Origin: Seongchinamella unica
GTDB taxonomy: Bacteria; Pseudomonadota; Gammaproteobacteria; Pseudomonadales; Halieaceae
Assembly: GCF_004354085.1 (NCBI RefSeq)
Contig: NZ_SMSE01000001.1
Location: 1,107,724 to 1,171,723 of the forward strand
Length of the DNA stretch: 64,000 bases
Direction: 5' to 3'
Part shown: positions 54,527 through 63,711 of the stretch, piece by piece
Position numbering within the stretch: position 1 is the first letter of the stretch
How the letters are laid out: every line of letters begins with the position of its first letter
Made by a program: the position numbers and the translations under genes
Notes under the pieces: model-generated
Told to the model about the DNA's origin: nothing
Databases searched by the model: none
Seen by the model: the letters and a program-made list of their open reading frames with translations, nothing else

Positions 54527-54855
54527 AACGGTTGTTACCCCCCGATGCTTGCTGTGTATTTTTTGTCGGCCTGTGGCTCACCGAAATTTTCCGTCCGGCG
54601 CGCTGGCGCTTTGTTGAGCTGGCCTCTGCGGGCCATTTATCCTACCCGCCCCGTGGAGCGGGCGCCTACTCTAGCACAGAGCAGAAAACGCCGGAACAAT
54701 GACCAATATTCATCAGGTGAATTGTTCTGCCTCGCGCCATAGGGGTGATGAACGTTACTCCAATGCGCGGCAGTCGGCCAATTTACCTCCCTGGTGGCAG
54801 CAGACAAGGACGATGCAGCCCAAAAAAATTGACCAAACGGACCGGCCGCCAGTGC
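54527..54855. other. Intergenic region upstream of the pnt operon
   Basis: The 329-bp gap between the helicase stop and the pntAA start holds the pnt promoter and the end of the helicase transcript. On the minus strand TAGAGT (54673-54668) has TTCCGG 17 bp upstream (54696-54691), a weak candidate promoter, and a GC-rich hairpin (CCCGC 54645-54649 with GCGGG 54658-54662) would be in the leader. No T-run terminator, repeat or RNA gene is seen; small open frames have no ribosome site or recognisable product. Confidence 0.4.
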
Positions 54856-57129
54856 CTAGTCGAGGTAGGACCACCAGGGTGGCAACAGGGACCGGTAAGC
54901 CGGCCAGGCATACCGGCTGTCGACCAGTAGCGCCCGCCCATTGTCAGTGGTGGTACGAACCACCCGTCCCAGGGCCTGGTCCACCTTCTGCATGGCGGGA
55001 TACAGGTAGGCGTATTCAAACCCGGCGCCGTAGGCCTGCTGGTACCAGTCGCGCAGGTTCTCGCGCTCCGACCCGACCTGCGGCAAGCCCACCCCGACAA
55101 TGGCGACTGCCGATAACAGCTCACCCGGAAGATCAATCCCCTCGGAGAACACACCACCGAGGATGCAGAAAGCGGCCATGTTGTCGTGGTTGCCCAAGGC
55201 CTGGAAAAGGCCGTCGCGATCCTCGAGGCTCTGCTCCGGCAACTGCTGCCATAACCGCCGCTCCCGCCACAGGGATTCGTCCTCTTTCATCAGCGCGAGC
55301 ACCGCGCCAAGGTATCGATAGGAAGGGAAGTAGACAATACAGTTGCCGGGCGCCTCCCGCAGAAAGCGGGAGAGGCGGCGTCCCAGCTCAGGGGCGCTGC
55401 GGTCACGCTGCCGATACCGGGTATCGATGGCCGTCTCCAGCTCCACCTGCAACTGGGCTTCGGAAAAAGGTGAGTCCAGCCGGCGGCACACTGCCGATTC
55501 ATCCAGGCCGGTCAACTGGCGCATCCAGTGTTGCGGTGAGAGGGTGGCGGAAAAGGCGATGACCGCGTGGGCCCTGGCCTGGCAGCGGGCCAGCAGGCGC
55601 GACGGGTCCAGGCAATTGAGGCCCAGGCTCAACCCCTGGCTGCCCTCGCCACGTTTCAGCTGCAGGCGATATTCCCGTCCCCAGTTTTCAGCGACGCGCA
55701 ACCACTGCAACAGAGCGAAATAAAAGTTCATCAATTGCGGATTGGCGGGGACAAACCGGGGATCGTCTGCCATGGCCCTGCCTACCGCCGCCACCACATC
55801 CCCCAGCGAGTTGACCAGGCCGGCAGGGAGCTCCTCGCGGAAGACCTCCTCCCCCCAATCCTCTTTCTGTAGCGCCAGCATCGCCCGGTTGACCTTCTCC
55901 AGGGCGCGTTTGGCCTCGGGCGAAGAACTGCGCTTGACCCGCATCAGCTCCGCCTTGCTGAGCCTGGCGCTGTACATTTCGCGGGCGCGTTCGGGCAGGT
56001 TGTGAGCCTCGTCCAGTAATATGGTCCAGCGTCGCTCGTCCCGGGCCATGAGGGAACCCACGCCCGCCGTGAGACTGTAGACGTAGTGCATGTCAGCCAC
56101 AACGATATCCACCCAGGGCAGGAGATCCAGGGCCAGTTGATAGGGGCAGATCTGGTGAGCCCTGGCGATCGTCTCCACCGCTGGCCGATCGAGCACTCCG
56201 TGCCCGACCGCTTCGGCCAGTGCCCGGGGCAGGCGATCGTAATAGCCGCGGGCGAACGGACAGTCGTCACCGTGGCAGGCCCGGCCCGGGGAAAAACAGA
56301 TCGATTCCTTCGCCGTCAGCGAGAGGCTGGATGCATCCATTCCCGCCCTAGCCATCAGCCCCAGGCAGTCCTCGGCACTGCGCCTGCCGACGGTGCGCGA
56401 GGTAACAAATACCACCGCTTCATGCTTGTGCCTGCCCAGGGCCTTGAGGGCCGGATAGAGCACTGCCGCGGTCTTGCCGATGCCGGTGGGCGCTTCCAGC
56501 ATGGCCTGGCCACCCTGGTCGATGCACTTGTAAACCAGTTCCGCCACCACTCGCTGCCCCCGGCGAAATTCGCCATGGGGGAAATCCAGCCGCTGCAGGC
56601 TTGCCTGGCGGTCACGCCGACGCCGGCCCAGCAGACCGAGCCAGTCGGCAAATGCCGCCAGTGTTCCGGCAAGGAATTCCTGTAGCTCGGCCCGACTGTA
56701 GTACTGCAGCAGAGGCGCTTCCTCATCGCGGTCGATGTTGAACCAGGTCAACTGCACGGCCAGCCCATCGAGGGACTGCTCCTCGGCAATCAACGCCGCG
56801 TAGATCCGTGCCTGTGCCAGATGCAGGCGACTGACTGACGCGGGAATCTTTCCTGGATCCACCCGACAGGTTTTTATCTCCTCCACCAAGCCCCGGGCGG
56901 GGTCAAAACCGTCTGCCCTGCCCCGCAGCTGCAGCTGGATATCGCCCTGGCGATGGAGGTAACGGACCGGATACTCGCGAACATAGCTGTCCGGCCGGCG
57001 CCGGTACAGCCGCTGGTGCCCCTCCATCCCCTGCTCGGCACTCGGCGACGGGGTATAGCGGTGATCAATATCGCCGGAACGATGGCAGAAGGCCACCAGG
57101 TCACGTACGCTGAGACTGAACTCAATCAT
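54856..57129 (-). CDS. Iron-sulfur superfamily 2 helicase with N-terminal PD-(D/E)XK nuclease domain
   Basis: The 757-residue protein begins with a PD-(D/E)XK-like domain (about 1-150; GRADGFD and EEIKT give the D...ExK core). A DinG/XPD-type helicase follows: Walker A EAPTGIGKTAAVL, iron-sulfur cysteines in CFSPGRACHGDDC and ICPYQLALDLLPW, DEAH box LLDEAHNLPERAREM, and helicase domain 2 with GGVFSEGIDLPGE and QALGRVVRT. The start is the ATG at 57127-57129, which overlaps the stop of the FAN1-like gene by eight bases. The pair probably processes branched or cross-linked DNA. Confidence 0.92.
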   Translation of the reverse strand: MIEFSLSVRDLVAFCHRSGDIDHRYTPSPSAEQGMEGHQRLYRRRPDSYVREYPVRYLHRQGDIQLQLRGRADGFDPARGLVEEIKTCRVDPGKIPASVSRLHLAQARIYAALIAEEQSLDGLAVQLTWFNIDRDEEAPLLQYYSRAELQEFLAGTLAAFADWLGLLGRRRRDRQASLQRLDFPHGEFRRGQRVVAELVYKCIDQGGQAMLEAPTGIGKTAAVLYPALKALGRHKHEAVVFVTSRTVGRRSAEDCLGLMARAGMDASSLSLTAKESICFSPGRACHGDDCPFARGYYDRLPRALAEAVGHGVLDRPAVETIARAHQICPYQLALDLLPWVDIVVADMHYVYSLTAGVGSLMARDERRWTILLDEAHNLPERAREMYSARLSKAELMRVKRSSSPEAKRALEKVNRAMLALQKEDWGEEVFREELPAGLVNSLGDVVAAVGRAMADDPRFVPANPQLMNFYFALLQWLRVAENWGREYRLQLKRGEGSQGLSLGLNCLDPSRLLARCQARAHAVIAFSATLSPQHWMRQLTGLDESAVCRRLDSPFSEAQLQVELETAIDTRYRQRDRSAPELGRRLSRFLREAPGNCIVYFPSYRYLGAVLALMKEDESLWRERRLWQQLPEQSLEDRDGLFQALGNHDNMAAFCILGGVFSEGIDLPGELLSAVAIVGVGLPQVGSERENLRDWYQQAYGAGFEYAYLYPAMQKVDQALGRVVRTTTDNGRALLVDSRYAWPAYRSLLPPWWSYLD

Positions 57130-58753
57130 CAGTCCACTGTACCCAGGCGACACTGGCGGGTATGCCTTCCCGGGCGAAAAACCGCAGCCATCGCCGCTGG
57201 CTGTCCTGCAGGGCATCGCCAGGACCCTTAACCTCGATCATCCGGTAGTCTCCCGGGGTGCTTCCCAGGGCCAGCAAATCGGGAAATCCGCGACGATTTT
57301 CCCCGGGATCAAACAACATGCGCTGCCATATAGCCAACAGATGATCTCCGGGAATGATGCCTGCCGCCGCTGTCACCAGCGACTCGTCCAGGTATTTCCA
57401 GTTGACCCAGCGGCACTGGTAGCCCTCATACCTGCGCCACAGCGCCGGCAGCTCCTGCGCCAGGTCCGCCTTGGCCAACTGCTGCAGGCGGACCGATAGC
57501 CTATCCCTGCGGCGACTCTGGAATGTTTGCTCGTACATGTCGGCCGGCGCCGACTGGAAAGGATTATTGAAGGCGCCGGGCAGCGGCGCAAATATCTGTT
57601 CCCAGAACGCCAGGCCGAAGAGGCCATTCAGCAGCAGGTTCTCGACATAGTGAACAGCCTGCCATTGGGCCGCCAGCGCACTGCCGGCCAGCAACTCTAC
57701 CGGTTGGTCGCCAGGGGTCAGGCGCAGGTGGATGTCATCGAAACTGTCTCGCCGTCTCGGTTGGGCGGTACCTTCCAGCTTGCGGCGCAGGCGCGGCGCC
57801 ATACGCCCGGCTGCGTCGAGCTCCTCCTCACACCAGGGTTGCGCCTCAATCGTCTGGCACAGGGCGAGCGCCTGCTGCAACTCACCTTCCTGTTCCAACA
57901 CCCGGGCCGTCCTTTCCCTGGCCGGGTGTAACTCGCTGAGTCGGTACAACGCCAGTGCCTGCTCATTGCAGCCCTTCCTCTCGAGCTGCCGGGCCAGCCG
58001 GTTACAGAGCCGATACCAGCGAGGCAGACTGGTGGCAAACCCGGGCGGCGTCGCTATCAGTTCGTCCGCCAGCGCCAACATACCCTCCAGGTCATCCGCC
58101 TCCTGCAACTCCCACCAGCGGTCCGTCTGCGCCGCACAGTCCAGGTATTCATCCAGTTCCGGCCGACCCGGAAACAGGCGATTGCCACGATCCACCGGGT
58201 AGGGGAAGTAGCGGGCAACGCCGAGCTCGCTGAGCACGAAATCAGTCAGGCCCTGGCGGCGATTGCCAAAAAACAACAACTGGAAAAGCGCTACTGTTTC
58301 CGGGTACTGGGGCGCGACGATGCGGGCAGCGTCAAATGCCAGCAGCTTCTGCAACAGGTCTGCCGGAGGTATTGCCGCCAACTGCTCGAGTTGCTCCCCC
58401 TTGCCACGACCGGACACCTCGAACATGACAGCAAGCTCCTCTCTGGTGCACAGGCGCCCGAGCGCTTCCGGCTCCAGACCGTCGGGCCGGAGAGCCAGGC
58501 CCGCCGCGAGCAACGCATCGAGGGCGCGGCCAGGATCGCCCAACTCCGCGTAGTCGAGCTTCCGCTCCCGGAACCAGGGGCCCACGCGCGAGACCAGCCG
58601 CACGTAAAGGCACTGGGCATCGAAGGGCTGCTGCGCATAGACTGCCAGGAACTGCTGTTCCGCGGCGGTGAGGATGTCGCCGTACTGTGACGCTACCGTC
58701 TCCAGCAGGCGCAGGAAATTGTCTCGATAATAGTGCGGTGAAAGGTCGGGCAA
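57122..58753 (-). CDS. FAN1-like VRR-NUC domain nuclease
   Basis: The 543-residue protein has a long helical N-terminus with a SAP/TPR-like part and a C-terminal VRR-NUC domain with the catalytic pattern GFPDLLALGS and MIEVKGPGDALQDSQRRWLR (PD...ExK). It is the prokaryotic relative of human FAN1, a structure-specific nuclease that unhooks interstrand cross-links; the Pseudomonas homologue acts on 5' flaps. Transcription continues into the helicase, an arrangement that supports a shared repair role. Confidence 0.9.
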   Translation of the reverse strand: MPDLSPHYYRDNFLRLLETVASQYGDILTAAEQQFLAVYAQQPFDAQCLYVRLVSRVGPWFRERKLDYAELGDPGRALDALLAAGLALRPDGLEPEALGRLCTREELAVMFEVSGRGKGEQLEQLAAIPPADLLQKLLAFDAARIVAPQYPETVALFQLLFFGNRRQGLTDFVLSELGVARYFPYPVDRGNRLFPGRPELDEYLDCAAQTDRWWELQEADDLEGMLALADELIATPPGFATSLPRWYRLCNRLARQLERKGCNEQALALYRLSELHPARERTARVLEQEGELQQALALCQTIEAQPWCEEELDAAGRMAPRLRRKLEGTAQPRRRDSFDDIHLRLTPGDQPVELLAGSALAAQWQAVHYVENLLLNGLFGLAFWEQIFAPLPGAFNNPFQSAPADMYEQTFQSRRRDRLSVRLQQLAKADLAQELPALWRRYEGYQCRWVNWKYLDESLVTAAAGIIPGDHLLAIWQRMLFDPGENRRGFPDLLALGSTPGDYRMIEVKGPGDALQDSQRRWLRFFAREGIPASVAWVQWTDD

Positions 58754-58766
58754 GCGGCCTGGCTCC

Positions 58767-59930
58767 CTAGTGCGGCTCCAGCCGAATCAGCCGGGAACGA
58801 TCGGCCAGTGCGTAGATCAGGCCGTCCGGTCCGACCTGCACATCCCTGATCCGCATCCCCAGGTCCCCCAGCAGCCGGGTTTCACGGCCCAGGGAACCAT
58901 CGGCATTGACCTCCAGGCGATTGATGCGGGTCATCCGCATGCTGGAAATCAGCAATGACTGCTTCCAGTCAGGGTAGGTATCCCCCGTATAAAAGTCGAT
59001 ACCCCCGGTGGCCAGCGAGGGTGTGTAGTAGATTAGCGGCTGCTCCATTCCCGGCTTGTGGGTCCCTTCGCCGATCTTACCGCCCCCGTACTCCTCGCCG
59101 TAGGTTATGACCGGCCAGCCGTAGTTTGCCCCGGGCCTGAGGATATTGATCTCGTCACCCCCCTGGGGGCCGTGCTCGGACACCCATATTTGTCCGCTAT
59201 ACGGATGGCGGGCGATGCCCTGGGGATTGCGATGGCCGTAGGTATAGATCTCCGGTCGTGCCCCGGCTTTACCCACATAGGGGTTATCGGGGGGAATCCC
59301 GCCGCTCTCGGTCAGGCGCAGGACCTTGCCGCTGTGATCCATGAGGTCCTGGGCCGGCGCCCGCCTGCCGCGGTCTCCCACTGTGATGTAAAGCTTGCCT
59401 GCATCCAGCAGCAGCCGCGACCCGAAGTGACGGCGCTGGGGGTAGGCCGGTCTCGCGGTAAACAGGTCCTGTCGATCCACCAGCCTGTCGCCCTGCAGGC
59501 GGGCGCGGCTGACCCGGGTGGTTAAGCCTTCTTCCACCGCCACGCTGTAACTGAAATATACCCACTGGTTGCGCTCAAAGTCCGGGTGCACCAGCACATC
59601 CATCAGCCCCCCCTGCCCTTCGTTCGCCACCGCGGGCAGCCCGTCGATATCGCGCGTGCTCCAGCTGCCCGGGGTGACAATTTTCATGACCCCCGGTTTT
59701 TCCGTGAGCAGAATGCGACCGTCGGGCAGAAAGTCCATGCCCCAGGGCTCTTTCAGCCATTCAATCAAGGTAACGACACGAATCCGGGTTTTCTCTCCGG
59801 GGCCGCTGGCACTGGCATCCTTCTCACGCACGGGCTCCACTACCGCGGGGCCCGGTTCCGGCAGACTACAACCGGCAAGCAGAATAACGGTGGCGACAAA
59901 CAGTGCCGCAGGGGAAGATTTCGGGGTCAT
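58767..59930 (-). CDS. PQQ-dependent sugar dehydrogenase-type lipoprotein (YliI/Asd-like)
   Basis: A 387-residue six-bladed propeller protein. Cys21 follows the lipobox LLAGC, so it is exported and lipidated. Family signatures are PWGMDFLPDGRILLTEKPG, GQGGLMDVLVHPDF, LYITVGDRG, YGHRNPQGIARHPYSGQIW, EHGPQGGDEINILRPGANYG and WP. These are the glucose/sorbosone dehydrogenase (PQQ) family; substrate is unknown. It is 13 bp upstream of the FAN1-like gene (same strand) and divergent from nhaC. Confidence 0.88.
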   Translation of the reverse strand: MTPKSSPAALFVATVILLAGCSLPEPGPAVVEPVREKDASASGPGEKTRIRVVTLIEWLKEPWGMDFLPDGRILLTEKPGVMKIVTPGSWSTRDIDGLPAVANEGQGGLMDVLVHPDFERNQWVYFSYSVAVEEGLTTRVSRARLQGDRLVDRQDLFTARPAYPQRRHFGSRLLLDAGKLYITVGDRGRRAPAQDLMDHSGKVLRLTESGGIPPDNPYVGKAGARPEIYTYGHRNPQGIARHPYSGQIWVSEHGPQGGDEINILRPGANYGWPVITYGEEYGGGKIGEGTHKPGMEQPLIYYTPSLATGGIDFYTGDTYPDWKQSLLISSMRMTRINRLEVNADGSLGRETRLLGDLGMRIRDVQVGPDGLIYALADRSRLIRLEPH

Positions 59931-60089
59931 TCGGAGCTCAAAAGCAGATCTAAAACTCGGCGCTATAGTACGCGATCATCACCCGCATGTCAGATCCACA
60001 ATCGCCCGACCCTGTACCGCTGGCGCAAATTGAGGCATTCTGGACCGGCATTCTCATAATCCGGCAGGAAGCGCCGGTAACGGCATCCC

Positions 60090-61562
60090 GTGACAGAAAC
60101 CAACGAACAGATAACGCCGCTGCAGGCGTTCACTCCCATCATTTTCCTGGTGGTCATGCTGGCCTGTTCGGTCTACCTGTTCGGTTCGGACTCGTCCTAT
60201 GGGGCCAACCAGATCGCCCTGATACTGGCAACCTGTGTCACGGCCCTGGTTGCCCGCCGCAGCGGCATTAGCTGGCGCCAGGCACAGGAGGGAATTGTCC
60301 ACGGCATCGGCGTGGGGCTGGGTCCCACCCTGATCCTGCTGAGCGTGGGTATGCTCATAGGAACCTGGATTCTCTGTGGGACTGTGCCCGCGATGATTTT
60401 TTATGGCGTACAGATACTGGATCCAGGCATTTTCTACGCCGCCAGCGCGATCATTTGCGCCATTGTCGCGGTGAGTATCGGCAGCTCCTGGACCGTCGCC
60501 GGCACCCTGGGCATCGGCCTGATGGGTATCGCCGGCAGTTTCGACCTGTCGCCGGCGATTACCGCGGGTGCCATTATCTCGGGCGCTTACTTCGGCGACA
60601 AGCTGTCACCCATGTCTGACACCACCAACCTGGCATCTGCCGCCACCGGGGTTGATCTCTTTGACCATATCCGCCACATGCTGTGGACCACCATCCCCAG
60701 TTTTGCCATAGCGCTGCTGATTTTTTCCCTGATAGGCAGCTCCGAAGGTACAACACCGGAACAGATCCAGGCCCTGCAGCAGTCATTGAGCAGTGAGTTC
60801 AGTATTGGCCCGCATCTGCTGTTACCCCTGTTACTGATGCTGGGCCTGGTGTTCAAGCGCTTCCCGGCTTTTCCTTCCATCGTCATCAGCGCCCTGACCG
60901 GCGCCGTATTCGCCGTTATTTTCCAGCCCGAGCAGGTACAGAAACTGGCGGGAGACAGTGGCGACCTCGCCATGGGCTTTGTGCTACTGAAGGGTGTGTG
61001 GATTGCCCTGTTCGATGGCTATACCGCCAACAGCGGCAACGAATTCCTCGACGCTCTGTTGAGCAAGGGCGGCATGAGTTCCATGCTCAATACCGTCTGG
61101 TTGATTATCAGCGCCCTCGGGTTCGGCGGCGTTCTCGAGCGCACCGGCATTCTCGCCTACCTGCTGGGACTGGCACTGCGCGGTGTCAAAAGCGTCGGCT
61201 CACTGATCGTGACCACCGTGGTCACCTGCATCGGTACCAACATTCTTGCCGCCGACCAGTTTATCGCCGTAGCATTGCCAGGCCGTATGTTCAAAGACGC
61301 CTACACCGACAAAAACCTGTCGCGGCTTAACCTGTCCCGTACCCTGGAGGATTCCGCCACCCTGACCTCGGCGCTCATTCCCTGGAATACCTGCGGCGCC
61401 TACATGTCCGCCACCCTGGGAGTGGCCACGATCAGTTATGCGCCCTACGCGTTCTTCAACCTGCTGTGCCCGCTGATGGCTATTTTCTACGGCTTTATTC
61501 ACTTTGCGCTGAAGCCCGCCTCCTACGACCTCTCGGGGCCGGCGGCCGTGACCGACTCATGA
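60090..61562 (+). CDS. nhaC: Na+/H+ antiporter of the NhaC family
   Basis: The 490-residue protein has ten to twelve membrane helices. NhaC marks include SIGSSWTVAGTLGIGLMGIA, GAIISGAYFGDKLSPMSDTT and LAADQFIAVALPGRMF. The start is GTG at 60090-60092. Antiporters of this type expel Na+ and suit a marine host. Its stop overlaps the thioesterase start (ATGA). Confidence 0.93.
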   Translation: MTETNEQITPLQAFTPIIFLVVMLACSVYLFGSDSSYGANQIALILATCVTALVARRSGISWRQAQEGIVHGIGVGLGPTLILLSVGMLIGTWILCGTVPAMIFYGVQILDPGIFYAASAIICAIVAVSIGSSWTVAGTLGIGLMGIAGSFDLSPAITAGAIISGAYFGDKLSPMSDTTNLASAATGVDLFDHIRHMLWTTIPSFAIALLIFSLIGSSEGTTPEQIQALQQSLSSEFSIGPHLLLPLLLMLGLVFKRFPAFPSIVISALTGAVFAVIFQPEQVQKLAGDSGDLAMGFVLLKGVWIALFDGYTANSGNEFLDALLSKGGMSSMLNTVWLIISALGFGGVLERTGILAYLLGLALRGVKSVGSLIVTTVVTCIGTNILAADQFIAVALPGRMFKDAYTDKNLSRLNLSRTLEDSATLTSALIPWNTCGAYMSATLGVATISYAPYAFFNLLCPLMAIFYGFIHFALKPASYDLSGPAAVTDS

Positions 61563-62029
61563 GTCGCGGCGACATCAGCTGGGACTATCCACAGCCCTAT
61601 ACCCTGGACGTGCGGGTGTCGACGGAAAATATCGACGGTCTCCAGCACACCAATAACACCGTGTACGTGCAATGGTGCGAGCAGGTGGCCTGGGCCCACT
61701 CGGTATCGCTGGGCCTTGACCTGGACGCCTACCGCAAGCTCGACCGGGCGATGGCTATCACCCACAGCCAATACCATTACCTGCAAGCCTCACGCGAGGG
61801 TGACGAGATTACTGCCGCTACCTGGATCGTCAACTGGGACAGGAGGCTGACCATGCAACGTCGCTTTCAGCTGGTTCGTGTCAGCGACGGCGTCACCCTG
61901 CTGCGCGGGGCAATGCGGTTTGCCTGTATTGAGATTTCCAGCGGGCGGCCCCGGCGCATGCCCCCGGAATTCCTGGATGGCTATGGCGAGGCTGTTCTGG
62001 GACTGGAAGACAAGGACCTGGTCAGCTAG
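61559..62029 (+). CDS. Hot-dog acyl-CoA thioesterase (YbgC/FadM-like)
   Basis: A 156-residue hot-dog fold enzyme; the family motif with the catalytic Asp/His region is NIDGLQHTNNTVYVQWCEQV near residues 21-40, where the usual Asp of DxxxHxNN is Gly-Leu-Gln-His-Thr-Asn-Asn, so the nucleophilic Asp may be displaced. It is translationally coupled to nhaC (ATGA overlap). The substrate is unknown. It overlaps the stop of epmA by four bases. Confidence 0.8.
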   Translation: MSRGDISWDYPQPYTLDVRVSTENIDGLQHTNNTVYVQWCEQVAWAHSVSLGLDLDAYRKLDRAMAITHSQYHYLQASREGDEITAATWIVNWDRRLTMQRRFQLVRVSDGVTLLRGAMRFACIEISSGRPRRMPPEFLDGYGEAVLGLEDKDLVS

Positions 62030-62979
62030 CAGCGGGCCCAGTCAAAAGCGAGCACCTGGCGAATATCCGTTTTCCCGGTAGCGAGCATCAACAGCCTGTC
62101 CACCCCCAGCGCCACCCCGGAACACGCCGGCATCCCGGATTCCAGCGCCGACAGGAGCCATTCATCCAGCGGCCGTTGCGCCTGGCCACAGTCGCTGCGG
62201 CGTCTGTTGTCAGCCACAAAGCGCCGGCGCTGCTCGCTGGCGTCGGTCAGCTCACAGTAACCGTTGGCGATCTCCATACCCCGCACATAGAGTTCAAAGC
62301 GCTGGGCTACAAACTGCCCCTCTTTTTCCTCGACCCGGGCCAGGGCGGCCTGACTGGCCGGGTAATCGTAGACAAAACAAAGGCCGCGGTCAGCGAGGGC
62401 CGGCTCCACCAGATGACTCATCAGCAGGTCCAGCCACATGTCCCGGTCACCGCTGAGTGAGCCAACATCCAGGGATTCCCGGGCCCGGTCCTGTAACTGG
62501 TTGACGGTCGCGGTCAGGGGGTCCAGGCCGAGCTCGGCGCGGAACAGGTCGCGATAAGTGTGATACTCAACCGACTGCGGCCCCAGGCAGTGAGTGACAA
62601 GCTCAGCCACCTCCGTCATTAACTGGTGATGGTCCAAGCCGGGGCGATACCACTCGAGCAGGCTGAATTCCGGATTGTGCCGGGATCCTGCTTCGCCATC
62701 GCGAAAGGCTCTCGCCAGTTGGTAGATCGGCCCGCTGCCCGCGGCCAGCAGCCGCTTCATGGCGTATTCCGGGGAGGTCTGCAGGAAGCGGGGTGCGCCA
62801 AGGGAATTGCCCCGATCAACACAGAGTGGCTCGATGGCGGGATCCGTCACCCCACGGCTACACAGCAGCGGGGTCTCCACTTCCAGTACATCGCGGCTGG
62901 CGAAGAATGCCCGAATCCGGGCCAGCAGGCCCGCCCGGGCCCGCAGCTCCTCAATCGCTGCCGAGGGCCGCCAGTTCAT
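62026..62979 (-). CDS. epmA: EF-P lysine lysyltransferase EpmA
   Basis: EpmA (PoxA/GenX/YjeA) is a short class II LysRS relative that attaches beta-lysine to EF-P Lys34. The 317-residue protein has motif 2 (AFRDGEAGSRHNPEFSLLEW) and motif 3 (ACSGVALGVDRLLML) without the anticodon-binding domain of lysyl-tRNA synthetase. It follows efp by five bases. Confidence 0.95.
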   Translation of the reverse strand: MNWRPSAAIEELRARAGLLARIRAFFASRDVLEVETPLLCSRGVTDPAIEPLCVDRGNSLGAPRFLQTSPEYAMKRLLAAGSGPIYQLARAFRDGEAGSRHNPEFSLLEWYRPGLDHHQLMTEVAELVTHCLGPQSVEYHTYRDLFRAELGLDPLTATVNQLQDRARESLDVGSLSGDRDMWLDLLMSHLVEPALADRGLCFVYDYPASQAALARVEEKEGQFVAQRFELYVRGMEIANGYCELTDASEQRRRFVADNRRRSDCGQAQRPLDEWLLSALESGMPACSGVALGVDRLLMLATGKTDIRQVLAFDWARC

Positions 62980-62984
62980 CGGGA

Positions 62985-63557
62985 TCAGGACTTGCTGGCG
63001 CGGCCCTGGTATTCACCGGTACGGGTGTCGACCCGGATGACTTCACCCTCACTGAGAAACAGTGGCACTTTGACCACGGCGCCAGTGCTGAGTGTGGCGG
63101 GCTTGCTGCCCCCCTGGGCAGTGTCGCCTTTCAGGCCTGGATCCGTCTCGGTAATTTCCAGCTCGACAAAATTTGGCGGCGCTACCGACAGCGGGCTGTC
63201 ATTGTAAAGCGTCACCTCACAGCGTTCCTGTTCCTTGAGCCACAGATGAGCGTCGCCCACCGCCTTGGCATCAGCCTGGTACTGCTCAAACGTGTCCGGT
63301 TCCATGAAGTACCAGAACTCGCCATCGGTATAGAGGTATTCCATGGTGCGATCCATGACGTCAGCCCCTTCCAGCGATTCCCCCGACTTGAAGGTACGTT
63401 CCCACACCCTGCCGGTGTTGAGATTGCGCAGTTTCACGCGATTAAAGGCCTGGCCTTTGCCGGGCTTCACGAACTCATTGTCGAGAATGCTGCAGGGTTC
63501 ACCGTCGAGCATGACCTTGAGGCCCGAGCGGAATTCGTTGGTTGAATAATTCGCCAT
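62985..63557 (-). CDS. efp: Translation elongation factor P
   Basis: EF-P rescues ribosomes stalled at polyproline. The 190-residue protein has a KOW domain, two OB domains, and Lys34 in [12 protein letters not shown] at the tip that contacts the peptidyl-transferase centre and is the EpmA modification site. Transcribed with epmA. Confidence 0.97.
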   Translation of the reverse strand: MANYSTNEFRSGLKVMLDGEPCSILDNEFVKPGKGQAFNRVKLRNLNTGRVWERTFKSGESLEGADVMDRTMEYLYTDGEFWYFMEPDTFEQYQADAKAVGDAHLWLKEQERCEVTLYNDSPLSVAPPNFVELEITETDPGLKGDTAQGGSKPATLSTGAVVKVPLFLSEGEVIRVDTRTGEYQGRASKS

Positions 63558-63711
63558 GGTGCTACCGTTTTACTGTGGGCTGGAAAAGGGCGCTAATGAT
63601 ACCTCAGGGGAGGGGAATTGGGGAGATCGGGATTATTGCCGCTGGCCGTCACCTCGAGAAATAAGCTAATCTTGCTGCCAGGCACCTGAACCCGACGCAG
63701 GGACCGCGAAC

